From assembly GCF_040954645.1 (NCBI RefSeq), contig NC_092807.1, positions 57,019,739 to 57,083,738 on the forward strand: 64,000 nucleotides of DNA. Direction: 5' to 3'. The position numbers and the translations under genes were made by a program. Below the pieces are notes generated by a model. It did not search any database, had not been told where the DNA came from, and saw nothing but the letters and a program-made list of their open reading frames with translations. The DNA is from Diabrotica undecimpunctata (Eukaryota; Arthropoda; Insecta; Coleoptera; Chrysomelidae). The first letter of the stretch is position 1. The number at the start of each line of letters is the position of its first letter. This document shows, one piece after another, positions 9,970 to 21,721 of this stretch.

Positions 9970-10158
9970 TGGTTGCGTTGAGTAACTGAGTTACCGTTGC
10001 TAACTACCCATCTTCCTGTCTTTTGTTTTCTTTTTCTTTTTCTTTTTTTGTTCTCCTGAAGAAGCTACATACAATTGTAGCGAAACGTCGAGATGAACCC
10101 ACTTTTGGGTCACTCGCAAATGACACGGTCCAAACCCGGAAGACGAATAAACTATAAT
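9970..10158. repeat. Right inverted terminal repeat (pLTR) of the PLE
   Basis: Complement of 8394-8574. A pyrimidine-rich tract at 10018-10050 is slightly longer than in the left copy. It carries a hammerhead-like core on the plus strand. Confidence 0.9.
10052..10095 (+). ncRNA. Hammerhead-ribozyme-like core (right pLTR)
   Basis: CTGAAGA at 10056-10062, helix II GCTAC/GTAGC, GAAACGTC at 10082-10089, and helix I from TCTC upstream with GAGA downstream. All conserved core positions of the hammerhead fit (CUGANGA, GAAA, then U-C at the cleavage position). Helix III would be the self-complementary ACGU shared by two molecules. Confidence 0.62.
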
Positions 10159-10850
10159 TCTGACTCTGGCCGTGGAAGCCTACGATTTCAATTTTAAAGA
10201 TATATTTAAACATTTTAAGTGCTAATATTTTAAATATAGTTAACGTTTTTATGTAGCATTTTTTTAGAAAAGTTAAGTAAAAATCGATAAAACAATCACC
10301 GATTTCTAAATATCACTTTACGAACGTAATTGTAATTAAACAAAGTCCATTTTCACCATACTTGTTATGTTGGACTGTCGTTGTTTGAGATTTTAAGTGG
10401 TGTTTCCAAAATTTTAACAACCCTAAATTACTTTCACGACTTGAAAGCGTTTCCATGTAACGACACACAAAAAAGGAAAAGTTTATTGGGCTTGGGGTTG
10501 TGAAAGAATTTTGTAAAAATCCGAAGTTTAGATAACATAATTTAGGATTTCTCAAGAAAGTTGGCCAATAATTTATTTCACGATTTAAAAGATATATAAA
10601 TAAGTTTTCAAACTGAAATATTCCACATTAAGGACATAAGATGTACTCATATGTGAATTTACGTTTTCTTAATATAATTTGAAATCACTTATCAAAAAAA
10701 AACACGTTAAATTAGAATACACATTAAAAAGTATTGTTGTTTATTTATAAATGTCAAATAAGCCAACTAAATTGGACCGTATTTGTTTATCAATTTCTAA
10801 TAAACTATTGCAAGAAATAGTAATTTACGTAACAAGTTTTGAAAGTGATA

Positions 10851-10924
10851 TTTTACTAGACGAGTAGGAAGTTTCCAGGGCGAGCCGTAGGCGAGTCCTG
10901 GAATCCTGCGAGTCTCGTAAAATT
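10851..10924. repeat. Imperfect GC-rich hairpin
   Basis: The arms 10851-10884 and 10891-10924 pair in blocks: TTTTAC with GTAAAA, AGAC-AG with CT-GTCT, AGGA with TCCT, and TCCAGG with CCTGGA. The loop contains GCGAGCCGTAGGCGAG. It stands out as a GC island in AT-rich DNA and may be the end of an unrecognised transposon. Confidence 0.55.
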
Positions 10925-11885
10925 ACTTTTGGATCGTGGTACGTACAATATTTTTTCTGCAGACGTTTTGTATGTTAAAAAGAATAATGGATAAACTTTA
11001 CTTATGAACTTTTATTAAACACTTTAAGTGTTTGGACACTCGGAGATTGAAGTTCCTGGTTCCTGTTCTGTAATTTTATTTCTGTGCATTAGTTAACACG
11101 TGTTCTCTTTTTTCTTGGTTAAGCATCTGCAAGACAAATAAAACATTTTATTATATTTCATTATATTTATCAATTATGAACACGGAAATAGTGAAAAAGA
11201 CAAAAAGGGTGCGTTTTAAAAGCACTGATGACCTTTTACTAGTAAAAGAAGTGCGAGGAGTCAACCCTCTGGAATGTCCTGTTTTTCAAACCGAAAATAC
11301 TGTTTGGCTTGCTCAGGCTCTAAGCTTTCAAAATTGAACACAGAATTTACATTTTATATGTTATCATTTAAAATATGATTTAGTATTAAATCATCTATAA
11401 CTTCGTCATTTGCTTCAACTAATATTGTTTGTTCTAAATTGTCTTCCATATTTCTGTAGAAAAAATTTGAAACCCAAAATGTACAAAACCAGACAAATAT
11501 ACCTTGGGCAAATGAAAACAAAAAAATTAATTATTTTACTGTCACATACGACATTTGACTGACAGCTGCCAACTATTAACGTTAAGCAACAATTCGACCA
11601 CTTGATAACTCTAAAATTACATATCCGTTAAAACTTATACCGTAAAAAAATAGCGTGTCAAAATAACGGAAGGATAACATTTTACTTGATAACTCTCTAT
11701 TAGTTGATTTCCATCCTCCGTATCTGGAATCAGTTAGGTTTCACTTTCACTGGTGATTTCCATTTCTTGGAATTGAAAAACGAAAAACTAAGCGAAAACA
11801 CACGAATTTTAAATGACAAGCGTTATCATAATAAACTACAAAGTTGATGTTATTGTCAAAACCGTTACCTAGCTTCCCAAAATCG

Positions 11886-11991
11886 TCCCGAAAGTGAAAA
11901 CATTAGTCACGAAAGTAGCTACTTTCGGTTACAGTTGTGTAAAATGGTACTTTCGATTTAATAAATCATACCGAAAGTTTTATTTTCGGGA
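11886..11991. repeat. Cluster of CGAAAGT motifs in both orientations
   Basis: Six copies of (C)CGAAAGT or its complement occur within about 105 bp. They include a perfect 16-bp palindrome GAAAGTAGCTACTTTC at 11911-11926. The outermost copies (CCCGAAAGT and ATTTTCGGG) are inverted to each other. Confidence 0.6.
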
Positions 11992-12764
11992 AGGCTGCAG
12001 AAAAATTATTATTGTATACATAATATATTTGTCGTAGTTTGTACATAAAGACAATTACAAATAAAATATTCAGTTAAATTTAATTTTAACATGGAAGGTC
12101 GTTTGGGTTTACATTGATACACCATATTCTATTGAATGGGGTATAATTTATTTTACAAATATGCGACTATCGCCAGAACTACGAAAGTAAACTTTTCTAG
12201 TAAAGAAAATATGAAACAAGTAATTTCTGAATTGAATTAACAAAGATACTTTTATAATCTTTTTGAAGCAAAGCTTCAATACTGGCGTTGTATTTTACTT
12301 CGTTCTCCATAGTGAAATGCTGAGGGGAGCGTCACGTAACAACCGCCAAAAGATGGCATCGTCATATGACGATGGCATTACATAAAAAATAACTACTAAA
12401 ATACAGACATTAACTAAAAAGTAGAAAATTAAAAGTATATCTGTCATCCCCTCTATCCCATCCAATTAAAAACAATATAAAATCGTCACACGTTACACGT
12501 TAAGTCCTAAAGCATAAACGCGTCCTTTTGTCTCGGACCAAAGAATTTTTTTGTACTTCCCATATCAAAATTATATTCGATTTTGTGTATGAATGACAAT
12601 TTGATGTTCTGACAACTAAAACAAGGAAAAAATATTGTGGTCACTTTTGGTGCACACGGTCTGTGGATAAAATTTTTTGTTCTTTTTAGTCTCTTAAGTC
12701 CAGACCATGTGAACAAGGTTTTCCCACACAGTTTGTAATGCATGAACAAAATAAAAATATATTG

Positions 12765-13344
<580 letters not shown>

Positions 13345-13476
13345 TTCAATTCTCAGTTACAAAAACCGTTGATATGGTATTCTGAAAAAGAACTTCCCAA
13401 TCTTAAATTTCAATTCTCGGTTACAAAAACCGTTGATATGGTATTCTGAAAAAAGAACTTCCCAATCTTAAATTTT
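13345..13476. repeat. Two-copy tandem repeat of ~65 bp
   Basis: The unit starting TTCAATTCTC(A/G)GTTAC at 13345 recurs at 13409 with one or two substitutions and a one-base difference. The duplication sits directly at the 5' border of the truncated non-LTR element. Confidence 0.85.
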
Positions 13477-14995
13477 TGTGGTTTGATAATCAACTTACTT
13501 GGAAAGAACATATTAGATAATTAGTTTTGACTTGTCACAAAAAACTTAACCTAATGAGAACACTGTCAAATAGATATTAGGGCTCTGATCTCTCTACCTT
13601 ACTTACAATCTACAGAACTCTAATTAGATCAAAAATTGATTATGGATCAATCGCTTACGCCTCTGCTTCACCCACATTGTTAAAACAGCTAGACTTTATT
13701 CACAACACAGCACTTAGACTCTCTCTTGGCGCATTTCGAACATCACCGGTGGAAAGTTTATATTCTGATAGTGGGGAGCCTTCATTATATCACCGCCGAA
13801 TTTTCTTAACACTTTCACACGCAACGTCAATAGCCTCAAATGTAAACAAACTTCTATTTAATAATACGTTCACTAATAAATATATAAATCTCTTTACCAA
13901 TAGTACCAAACATAAGCCTTACTATGAGAGAGTACGGTGTTACCTGAGATGTCTTAATATCGAATTCCCAATTACATTTCCAATCAATATTAAAAGCCCC
14001 TCTCCTTGGATAATTAATACCCCAAATTTAAATACTAACCCAATACAACAAACATATTAACTGTTACGCAGAGATTAAGAATAATCTAGATCTAATTTTC
14101 CGTCAGCCATTACGAACATTGCTATAAAATCTTTACAGATGCATCTAAGTATGATAAAGGAGTTGGTGCTGCATTCGTTACTCCAAGCGATATATATCAA
14201 TTTCGTCTTCCAACCTTCTTTTCGATTTTCTCCGCTGAGCTCTATGCAATGTTTAAAGCTATCATGCATATAAATTCTAATAACATTCCTAACTCTGTTA
14301 TCTTAAGTGACTCACTAAGCGCCCTTCAAACACTTAAAAAGATCTATCCCAAAGGTCCCCTTGAAAAACTGATAAAACTAGAACTCATGAAGGCTCAAGA
14401 AAATTCTAGGAGTATAAGATTTATATGGATTCCATTCCACATTGGCATTGCTGGCAACAAAAGTGCGGACCACTCCGCGAGTGAAATTGCTAAATGTGCC
14501 GATATAGAAAAAGCCGAGAATCGAAATACCGCGAGTGATATAAAAGCTTTTATAAAAAATCGAGTTTTGTGCAAGTGGAAATACGAATGGCAATCTTCTT
14601 AAACATCACTGAAGCAAATTAAAAATGACGTTACAGCTTGGGAACCCTCAACCAGGAACAAAAGAGAACAATTGGTGATAACGAGATTACGAATTGGACA
14701 CACGAAACTTACTCACTCATATTTACTGTCCAAAAGTGATCCACCTATTTGTGAAACATGTAATTTACAAGTAACCGTTAACCATTTATTAATTGAATGT
14801 CATAGATTTGCCAATTTTCGTCTTACATTTAACATACCTAACAGTTTAAGTAATTTATTAGACACTAATTTTTCAGTTAGTAATATTGTTTCTTAAAATC
14901 TCTAGGAATATTTTATAAACTCTAATTTTGTAATTCTGTAGCTGCCGCTAATAACCATTATGGTGGATGCGGCTGTAATTTCTAAATAAAAAAAA
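13477..14995 (+). pseudogene. 5'-truncated non-LTR retrotransposon with RNase H domain
   Basis: The preserved part starts in the RT thumb (LTWKEHI near 13500, SKIDYGSIAYASAS near 13640) and continues at 13677-14060. An RNase H domain follows: FTDASKYDKGVGAAF near 14125-14170 (first Asp), FSAELYAM near 14225 (Glu), ILSDSLSAL near 14300 (Asp) and GNKSADHSA near 14455 (last Asp). All four metal-binding acids are present. A C-terminal Cys/His tail (CETC...HLLIECH, 14750-14800) and an A-rich end at 14987-15000 complete it. An RNase H after the RT is typical of I/R1/LOA-type and some jockey-type elements. Frameshifts near 14060 and stops at 14602 break the frame. Confidence 0.85.
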
Positions 14996-15951
14996 AATTT
15001 AAATAAAAAATCAATCTTTGAGTTTAATATTTACAGTGATATCATGCTACCGATCTGTTCCCTTTTAAAAATCTTGATATTTAGATTAAACCACATGTAT
15101 TTACTTTTAAAATTAGGTATTAGTAAATTAACAGTGGCGGAAAGGGCTCTATTTACAAAAAGTTGCAATTTGCGAATTCAAGTGCATTGGCACTATGGCA
15201 TGTACCCACAAGCAATTTATATGCAAAATATTTTGAAGGATAAACAGATCAACATGTTACAAGCGAGATTAAATTAAAATTCTTTTTTTTTTTCCATGTT
15301 TATGGTATAATTTCGGTTTAAATAGATGTCTTCAAAATAGGTTCTTTATAGAATCATAAATAAATATGCAAAAACGTTTGTAATGAGGAATTTAAAGTTC
15401 TAATTAAAATAAGTTGCGTATCTTAAAATCAGCAGGTGTTTTTTATAATTAATTTGAGTAATTAATAAACATATTTTTGAGACTTAATTGAAACATAATT
15501 TTAAAAACGATATAATATTAAACATAAAGTATTTTATTGAAGATATAGGTAGGAAGATAATTGTCCTTTCAGTTTATGGGTAAACATGTTTATTTTTATA
15601 GTTTAACACTAATAATTCTTTGACATGTTTTCTGAAGTGATCTTGAAGTCTTTAAGTGAAGTGTAAATCTAATGTTTAATCTATTTAATCTAGAGTCCTT
15701 TAAAATGTTTAGGTAAACACTTACTGGCGCTCTAATTTTTGCAGTTTAGCTGTATTCAGTATTTCTTGATTTCCTATTGTCAAATTGTTATCTTTTTACT
15801 ATCTTCCTTTTATTTATCTATCTGTCTTTGATTTCTTTGTTCTGTCATCTCTCTATCTAAATCTTTTCTGGACGGACAGCTACGTAGCTTTATCATCTAC
15901 TATTGTTGGCTTTTTCGTTACATTAATGTTAAGAATCAACCTCCATAGAAT

Positions 15952-15955
<4 letters not shown>
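14996..15955. other. No gene recognised
   Basis: AT-rich sequence. A 77-codon frame at 15044-15277 is unsupported by any motif. Confidence 0.5.
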
Positions 15956-16002
<47 letters not shown>

Positions 16003-16015
16003 ATATATATTATTA
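15956..16015. repeat. (TA)n tract abutting the LTR
   Basis: About 40 bp of TA with a GTG interruption, directly before the 5' LTR of Ty3/Gypsy element 1. Confidence 0.9.
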
Positions 16016-17570
16016 TGGATCAGTTTATCGATCAGAAATAGAATAAAGAATTTTTTTATTATTTTCATATATACCGCGGGCATATAAGTTAAAATACAAC
16101 CCTGTACTTATTTGTAATAGTTAGAATAAGAGAAGACATTGTTTCCGTGACGGAACATTTTTTCCTTGAAAGACTGAGTGAATAGTGAAAGGACAATGGA
16201 ACCCGTATAATTATATATTTAAGGAATAAACTTTGTAATTGTATTTTGCGGTGGACATTTTTCGAAAGTAAATAAGAATTAGATTTAGATATGAGATAAC
16301 AAGAATTTGGAAGCTTATTTCTGTTGAAAAGGCAAAATTGTTAATGGTTTCTGAAAAGTAATTTGAGTGAAAGTAGTTTATTTATTTTAAATATTATGTT
16401 GGAAATTTTCTAAATCGGAAATAAGTGGGAAAGATGAATGCTTATGATTGGTTTAAAAAGGAATGATGGGGAATGAGAGAGTTGAGAAGGTTTATCTGGG
16501 GAGATTGAAAAGATTATTATGTTACCGGCAGACCAGAAGAGAAGACGTGTTTTTCGTGTAGTCAATCTGAGTACCAGTGTTTTCGTGTGTTAGTGAAAAA
16601 GGTGGAAGCTGAGAGCAGATCAAAATCGAGAAGATTAATACCTCTTTTGAGTCTGCATAGTCTACGAGATACAACTGAGAAAGAAAGGAGAATTTGTGAA
16701 TAAAGAGTACCGGTCAAAAGAGGCTTGGGCTTGTGTTTTCGGAGGAGTAGTTTGCTGGTATGCGGTTTGGATCGATGCTGAGAACGGGAAAGATTTGATG
16801 GTAGCCGGACATAATCAATCAAGGAAGGAACTGTGGTTTGATCGAGGGGAGACATCATTGGTGTAAAAAATAAAGGTCAGTCAAATAATTTGAATGAAAG
16901 AAAACCTCTAAGATATTCTAAAGATAAAATCAAATATAAACATACGAATTAAGATTCCAAGTTTCAAAGAGTTATATTTTTGTGAATAAATTATATTTTA
17001 TATGGTCAATTTTTTTTGTGGATATTATTATAAAAAACAGATCAATAGATAGTTTGTAATTAAAATTAAATTTAGAGTATAGGAGTTTGTTGGGAAAGAT
17101 AATTGCCCACAAAAGTTATTTATTAATATTCAACGTATTGCTTATTGAAAATAAATAATAATTTGTGTGCATATTTATGTTGTTTTAATGTTAGTTCCGT
17201 TTCCTGTTCTATCCCGATTATGAGCAACTAGGAGATACTGAACCCATTCGAAGAGATATATAAAGTAAAGTGATTAAAGTAAAATTAAGAGCACCCTGAG
17301 TATTTTTAATAGTAATTGATTTGTATGACTCTTTGTATGAAAACAGTTGATTGAGAGAATTTATTTGCCCGTCGGAAAGAATTTGATATATTTATTTGAA
17401 AATTTATGAAATTATTTGAGTTATTTTATCTAGGTACAATTTTACATTTACTCTATTTTTGATTGATTTAATTTTTTGATGAATTTAAAATTTATGTGAT
17501 AAATTGATAATATTTGGGGGAGAAATATTTGTCGTGTTCTGCAACATAGAGAGTGTTGTAAAATTTCACA
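16016..17570 (+). repeat. 5' LTR of Ty3/Gypsy element 1
   Basis: It runs from TGGATCAG to TTTCACA (TG...CA). The end is placed where TTTGGCGGGGAC begins, by analogy with element 3 (TTTGGCACCC). Only the part to about 17332 is present in the 3' copy. The antisense 98-codon frame inside recurs in both LTRs simply because the LTRs are copies. Confidence 0.75.
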
Positions 17571-17588
17571 TTTGGCGGGGACAAAAAA
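17571..17588 (+). other. Putative primer-binding site
   Basis: TTTGGCGGGGACAAAA follows the LTR end. The position fits a tRNA primer site for minus-strand synthesis. The tRNA is not identified. Confidence 0.5.
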
Positions 17589-17612
17589 AAAACAGTAACA
17601 AAAAGAAACAAC

Positions 17613-18989
17613 ATGTCGACCACAAGGAGTCAAAGCAAAATGCAAGAAAGAAACGAGGATAACAGATTAGAAGAAGCAATTGTTGAAGAAGGATCGGATA
17701 ATGAAGGAAATGCTACAATAATGGAGGAAAAAAAAGAAACAGGGATGTTAGAAAAATTATTAGCAATGATGCAAATACAGACACAAACAATAGAGAAAAA
17801 CCAAAAAGAAACAAAAATAACAATGGATAGAAATCAACAAGAAACAAAACAAACAATGAGCAATATAGAGCAGCGTCTGGAAAACTATGAACAGGAAATT
17901 AAAGGATGTGTTGAGGGGATAAAGAAAGAACTGATACAACAAATAAAAGAGATTAATGAAATTAAAAATGATATGAAAGAACAAGAAATGAGAATTAAAG
18001 ATAATTTGGAGGAATTAGAAAAACAAATTAAGGATATCAGAAAACAACGAGAGACTGGAGACAGGAGAGAAGTAATCATCCAAAGTCCGGGTGACATAAA
18101 AATACAGTTAGGCGGGGACGTAAAAAAATTACACCCAGTAATTTTCATCAACAATTTAAAAAAGAAAGTACGACATATCGGTAATTTCGAAACAGCAAAG
18201 GAAACGATAAGGAACCATCTTAAAGATGAGGCAAGTTTATGGTTTGATAGCAAAGAAGAAGAATTTCAAAATTGGCAAACATTTGAACAAAAATTTCTGA
18301 ATTATTTCTGGGGGAAAATACAACAGATAGAGATAAACAAGGAATTACAAAATGGGAGATACCAGGATAGTATAGGTATATCAGAAAAAACATATGCCCT
18401 ACAACTATACAACAATGCAAGACACTTACATTACAACTATTCGTCCGAACAGCTAGTGGAACTAATAGCCAGACATTTTGAAGACACCTTAGAAGATCAC
18501 ATAACTCTACAAAACTACAAAGATATTGACATTTTATGTCAATTCTTACAAATACGAGAAGCAAAATTAAGAGAAAGAAAAATGAGGAGAACGCAAAAAA
18601 ATTATACACAACGAGAAAATCAAGACTATAGAGATAGAGGACAAAACTTTAGGAGAGAGTACACAACAAGAGAATTTGTCCCGAGGAGGGAAAACGAAAG
18701 TAGAGACAACGGAAGAGTAAACTATGAACAAAGAAATCGGCAATGGAACGAAAACAGATATCGAGAGAACCAGAATAGAAACAACACTCGCACATATCAG
18801 GAAAACCGAAATAATAATAGAACGAATGAACCGGAAAATCGCGGAAACCGATACGGGTCCGAGAGACCTAGAGAAAATAGAAGAGCGGTCAACAACACAC
18901 ACATAGAGGAATGTGAGGATGAGAGACAAAGCGACAGAAGTAGAAGCGAACAAGAACAGCAAGCGTCTTTTCACGAAGGCGCTCACTAA
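17613..18989 (+). CDS. gag: Gag of Ty3/Gypsy element 1
   Basis: 458 residues. The N-terminus is acidic, followed by a long coiled coil at about residues 45-155 rich in Glu, Lys and Gln. A capsid-like helical region at about 170-320 includes FINNLKKKVRHI, ASLWFDSKEEEFQNW and FEQKFLNYFWG. The C-terminal ~120 residues are Arg/Asn-rich with RENQNRNN-type repeats. There is no CCHC zinc knuckle, so RNA binding is presumably by the basic tail. The ATG at 17613 lies 43 bp after the LTR. The frame is intact and overlaps the pol frame by about 46 nt. Element 3 encodes a related but broken Gag. Confidence 0.88.
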   Translation: MSTTRSQSKMQERNEDNRLEEAIVEEGSDNEGNATIMEEKKETGMLEKLLAMMQIQTQTIEKNQKETKITMDRNQQETKQTMSNIEQRLENYEQEIKGCVEGIKKELIQQIKEINEIKNDMKEQEMRIKDNLEELEKQIKDIRKQRETGDRREVIIQSPGDIKIQLGGDVKKLHPVIFINNLKKKVRHIGNFETAKETIRNHLKDEASLWFDSKEEEFQNWQTFEQKFLNYFWGKIQQIEINKELQNGRYQDSIGISEKTYALQLYNNARHLHYNYSSEQLVELIARHFEDTLEDHITLQNYKDIDILCQFLQIREAKLRERKMRRTQKNYTQRENQDYRDRGQNFRREYTTREFVPRRENESRDNGRVNYEQRNRQWNENRYRENQNRNNTRTYQENRNNNRTNEPENRGNRYGSERPRENRRAVNNTHIEECEDERQSDRSRSEQEQQASFHEGAH

Positions 18990-19039
18990 AGACAAAGAAA
19001 CAAACAGGAATTTTTTGTCACCCGAAGGAATTTATTAAA

Positions 19040-21721
19040 TTGGCAGAAAATAAGGACAAAACAAGTGGAGCAAATCTAAAATTTGTAGATGGTTTTATCA
19101 ACGAGACACCGATTAAAATTATGATTGATACTGGATCGGAAATTACACTGATCAACAGAAAACTAATAGAGGAAGTTAATTTAATGAATTTGATTTACAA
19201 AATTCCCAAGGTAAATTTAGTGGGCGCAAATAAACGGACTTTGGCAACGATAAATGAAGGAATACGAATAAAAGTACGATTGGATAAGAAATTTTATGCA
19301 CTACAATGTGTTGTGATGCCAAACATGTCGCATGATATGATCGTAGGAGTGGATGAATTGGCAGAAAAACATGTGGTGATAGATTTCAAAAATAACACGA
19401 TGAAAATCACAGAGGAAAAAGAAGAAGAACAGGACAGTAAGGAAATAGAAAAGGAAAATGAGAAACGGAAAATTGATTTAGATAAAGAACAAACGGTGGA
19501 AATGAATTTGGCAATGAAGCAAGGACAGAGAAGAACGAGGAGATTGGCAAAAGTAAGTGAAAAGTGGGTTTCCTCAAAAGAAAAAATGATCCCAGAAGAA
19601 GAAAAAGAAGAAAGATTAACAAAAGAAGACGAAAAAGGTACAATTGAAACAGTGGTATTTGAAGAAGTATGCGAAATGGAGGAGGCAGAATACAAGATAA
19701 ATATGTGCAAAGAAATTGAGGAAAAAGAAAGAAAATTGATATGTGGAGAAGAAAAGGAAAAGGAATTGCGTGTAATATTGAGAAAGTATGAAGATTTAAT
19801 AAATGAAGAAAACAGAGTAGCCAAAAAGTATGAACATTCATTTGAGGTTAAAGACTTAGGAAATTTTCGATCGAAAACTTATCCGATCCCATATAAATAC
19901 CGACAGGAGGTGAAAGGAGAAATTAAAAAAATGTTAAAAGATCAAATCATAGAGAGATGTGACTCGCCGTACATCAACCCAATCGTGATTGTGAAAAAAA
20001 GCAGTGGAGAATTGAGGCTCTGTTTGGATGCCCGGAATATAAATCAACACACGATATCTCAATATGAATCACCTCTCAACATCGAAGCTATTTTTGGGAG
20101 AATTACGGGAACACACATGTTTTCTAAAATTGATTTGAAACATAGTTTTTGGTTAATACCGTTAGCAGAAAGATGTAGAAATTACACCGCTTTCTCAATC
20201 GATGGTATTGTATACCGATTTAAAGTAGTACCTTTTGGATTACAAAGTGCGTGTGCAGCATTGGTAAGAGCTCTTTATACAATATCAAATGAATATAAAG
20301 ATTTCATAGTGCATTACATCGACGACTTACTCATTTTTTCACCAGATACATCAAGTCATTTGGAACACATAAAGATTATTTTGGGAGAATTGGACAAGGC
20401 CGGATTAAAACTGAATATTGAAAAATGTCAATTTTTTCAAAAAGAAGTGATATATTTGGGATTTAAATTGGACACACAAACAGTTAGTTTAGCCGAGGAC
20501 CGGGTAAAACTCATAGATGAATACCCAAGACCAACGAATTTAAAAACATTGAGAGGTTTTCTCGGGACGATCAACTATTTTAAAAAACTAATTCCTGATT
20601 TAAGCCAGAAGGAAATTCCTCTGATCAAATTATTGAAGAAGGGTGTTAAATGGAATTGGAAAGAAGAACAAGAGAAAGCTTTTCAAATTTTAAAAGAGGA
20701 ATTCTCGAAAGGAACGAAAATATATCATCCCATGTACAATTTGCCTTTCATACTACGAACTGATGCATCCATACAAAAATTTGCGGGAGTTTTGTCGCAA
20801 ATACAAAACAATCAAGAAGTGCCGATTTGTTTTATTTCCCAAGTGACAAAAACACACGAAAGAAAATACAGTGTGACTGAACTAGAGTTTGCTAGCGTAC
20901 TTTTCTGTGTAAATAAGTTAAGATTTTATCTGTTGGGAGCAAAATTCACAATCGAAACTGATCATGCAGCTTTGGTACATATAATGAAAAATCGTCTGGT
21001 TAACAATCGTATACATAGAGGCATTTTGTTACTACAGGAGTATGACTTTGAGTTTCGATATATAAAAGGAAAAGACAACATTATAGCCGACGCTCTCACA
21101 AGGGATGAAGACTCGGGGAAAAAGGAAGTAATTGCTTTTCATGTAGGACTGAACATTTTGACACAAGAGGAAGGTGTATTTTCGTTAAACGAAATTAGAA
21201 CAAATCAAGAAGACCTGGAAGAAAGAGAAAAAAGAAGAGCGGAGAGTGAAAACGGTATATTTTTCAAACGAATTGATGGAAAGGAACTATACGTGATAAC
21301 ACAGACATTGGCAGAAAGGATCATACAGAAATTACACGAGGACAATGGACATATCGGCAGCAGGAAGGTTTGGCTGGTTTTTCGCGAAAACTATATATGC
21401 CGAAAAGATTACCGGATTGCAAAAGAAGTTACCCAAAGATGTGAAACATGTCAAAAATATAAAAGCAGAAATTTCCGAAATGAAAATGTGGCTAAAAATA
21501 TTGTATCCCACCAAAAATTAGACATTGTAGCAATAGATATGTTAAGTGATCTGATAATGACCACGCAGAGGAACAAACATATTTTGGTGATGGTAGATAT
21601 TTTTTCGAAATATGTAAAGCTATACACATGCCGTACGACAAAGGGGGAAGAAATTATGAGAAAAATAGACAATTTTATAGCCACCGTAGGAACACCAAGG
21701 AAAATATTATTTCCGGAGTGA
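19040..21721 (+). CDS. pol: Pol of Ty3/Gypsy element 1 (PR-RT-RH-partial IN)
   Basis: 893 codons. Protease DTGSE is at residues 30-34. RT has LCLDARNIN near 327 and the catalytic YIDD near 426. RNase H follows (RTDASIQKFAG near 570 and ETDHAALV). The integrase zinc region has LHEDNGHIG...CETC near 765-810, and the first catalytic Asp lies in AIDMLSD near 832. The start at 19040 is a TTG. The frame is already open from about 18944, in the -1 frame relative to gag, so a -1 frameshift in the 46-nt overlap would make Gag-Pol. The frame ends in a stop at 21719-21721, just where the second catalytic Asp of integrase should be. Confidence 0.88.
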   Translation: MAENKDKTSGANLKFVDGFINETPIKIMIDTGSEITLINRKLIEEVNLMNLIYKIPKVNLVGANKRTLATINEGIRIKVRLDKKFYALQCVVMPNMSHDMIVGVDELAEKHVVIDFKNNTMKITEEKEEEQDSKEIEKENEKRKIDLDKEQTVEMNLAMKQGQRRTRRLAKVSEKWVSSKEKMIPEEEKEERLTKEDEKGTIETVVFEEVCEMEEAEYKINMCKEIEEKERKLICGEEKEKELRVILRKYEDLINEENRVAKKYEHSFEVKDLGNFRSKTYPIPYKYRQEVKGEIKKMLKDQIIERCDSPYINPIVIVKKSSGELRLCLDARNINQHTISQYESPLNIEAIFGRITGTHMFSKIDLKHSFWLIPLAERCRNYTAFSIDGIVYRFKVVPFGLQSACAALVRALYTISNEYKDFIVHYIDDLLIFSPDTSSHLEHIKIILGELDKAGLKLNIEKCQFFQKEVIYLGFKLDTQTVSLAEDRVKLIDEYPRPTNLKTLRGFLGTINYFKKLIPDLSQKEIPLIKLLKKGVKWNWKEEQEKAFQILKEEFSKGTKIYHPMYNLPFILRTDASIQKFAGVLSQIQNNQEVPICFISQVTKTHERKYSVTELEFASVLFCVNKLRFYLLGAKFTIETDHAALVHIMKNRLVNNRIHRGILLLQEYDFEFRYIKGKDNIIADALTRDEDSGKKEVIAFHVGLNILTQEEGVFSLNEIRTNQEDLEEREKRRAESENGIFFKRIDGKELYVITQTLAERIIQKLHEDNGHIGSRKVWLVFRENYICRKDYRIAKEVTQRCETCQKYKSRNFRNENVAKNIVSHQKLDIVAIDMLSDLIMTTQRNKHILVMVDIFSKYVKLYTCRTTKGEEIMRKIDNFIATVGTPRKILFPE

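Larger units (their letters stand above)
8394..10158 (-). mobile_element. Penelope-like element, 5'-truncated, with inverted terminal repeats
   Basis: A minus-strand RT/GIY-YIG gene is bracketed by inverted repeats at 8394-8574 and 9970-10158. The gene's upstream end stops only 12 bp from the right repeat, so the N-terminal half of the RT is missing. Penelope-like elements often have terminal repeats in direct or inverted order and 5' truncations, so the layout is typical. No target duplication is obvious. Confidence 0.9.

Noticed and set aside
16562..16858. Antisense 98-codon frame repeated at 23004-23300
   Set aside because: It lies inside both LTRs of element 1 and is conserved only because the LTRs are recent copies. 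The same reasoning applies to 41186-41383 and 48184-48381.
17333..17570. Placing the element 1 LTR end at 17332, where the two LTRs stop matching
   Set aside because: The CACA|TTTGGCGGGG boundary at 17570 parallels element 3, so truncation of the 3' LTR explains the mismatch better. The alternative is not fully excluded.
17760..19841. Several antisense frames opposite gag and pol of element 1 (hydrophobic, Ser/Phe-rich)
   Set aside because: Shadows of an AAA/GAA-rich coding strand. The apparent membrane segments are an artefact of reading Lys/Glu codons backwards.
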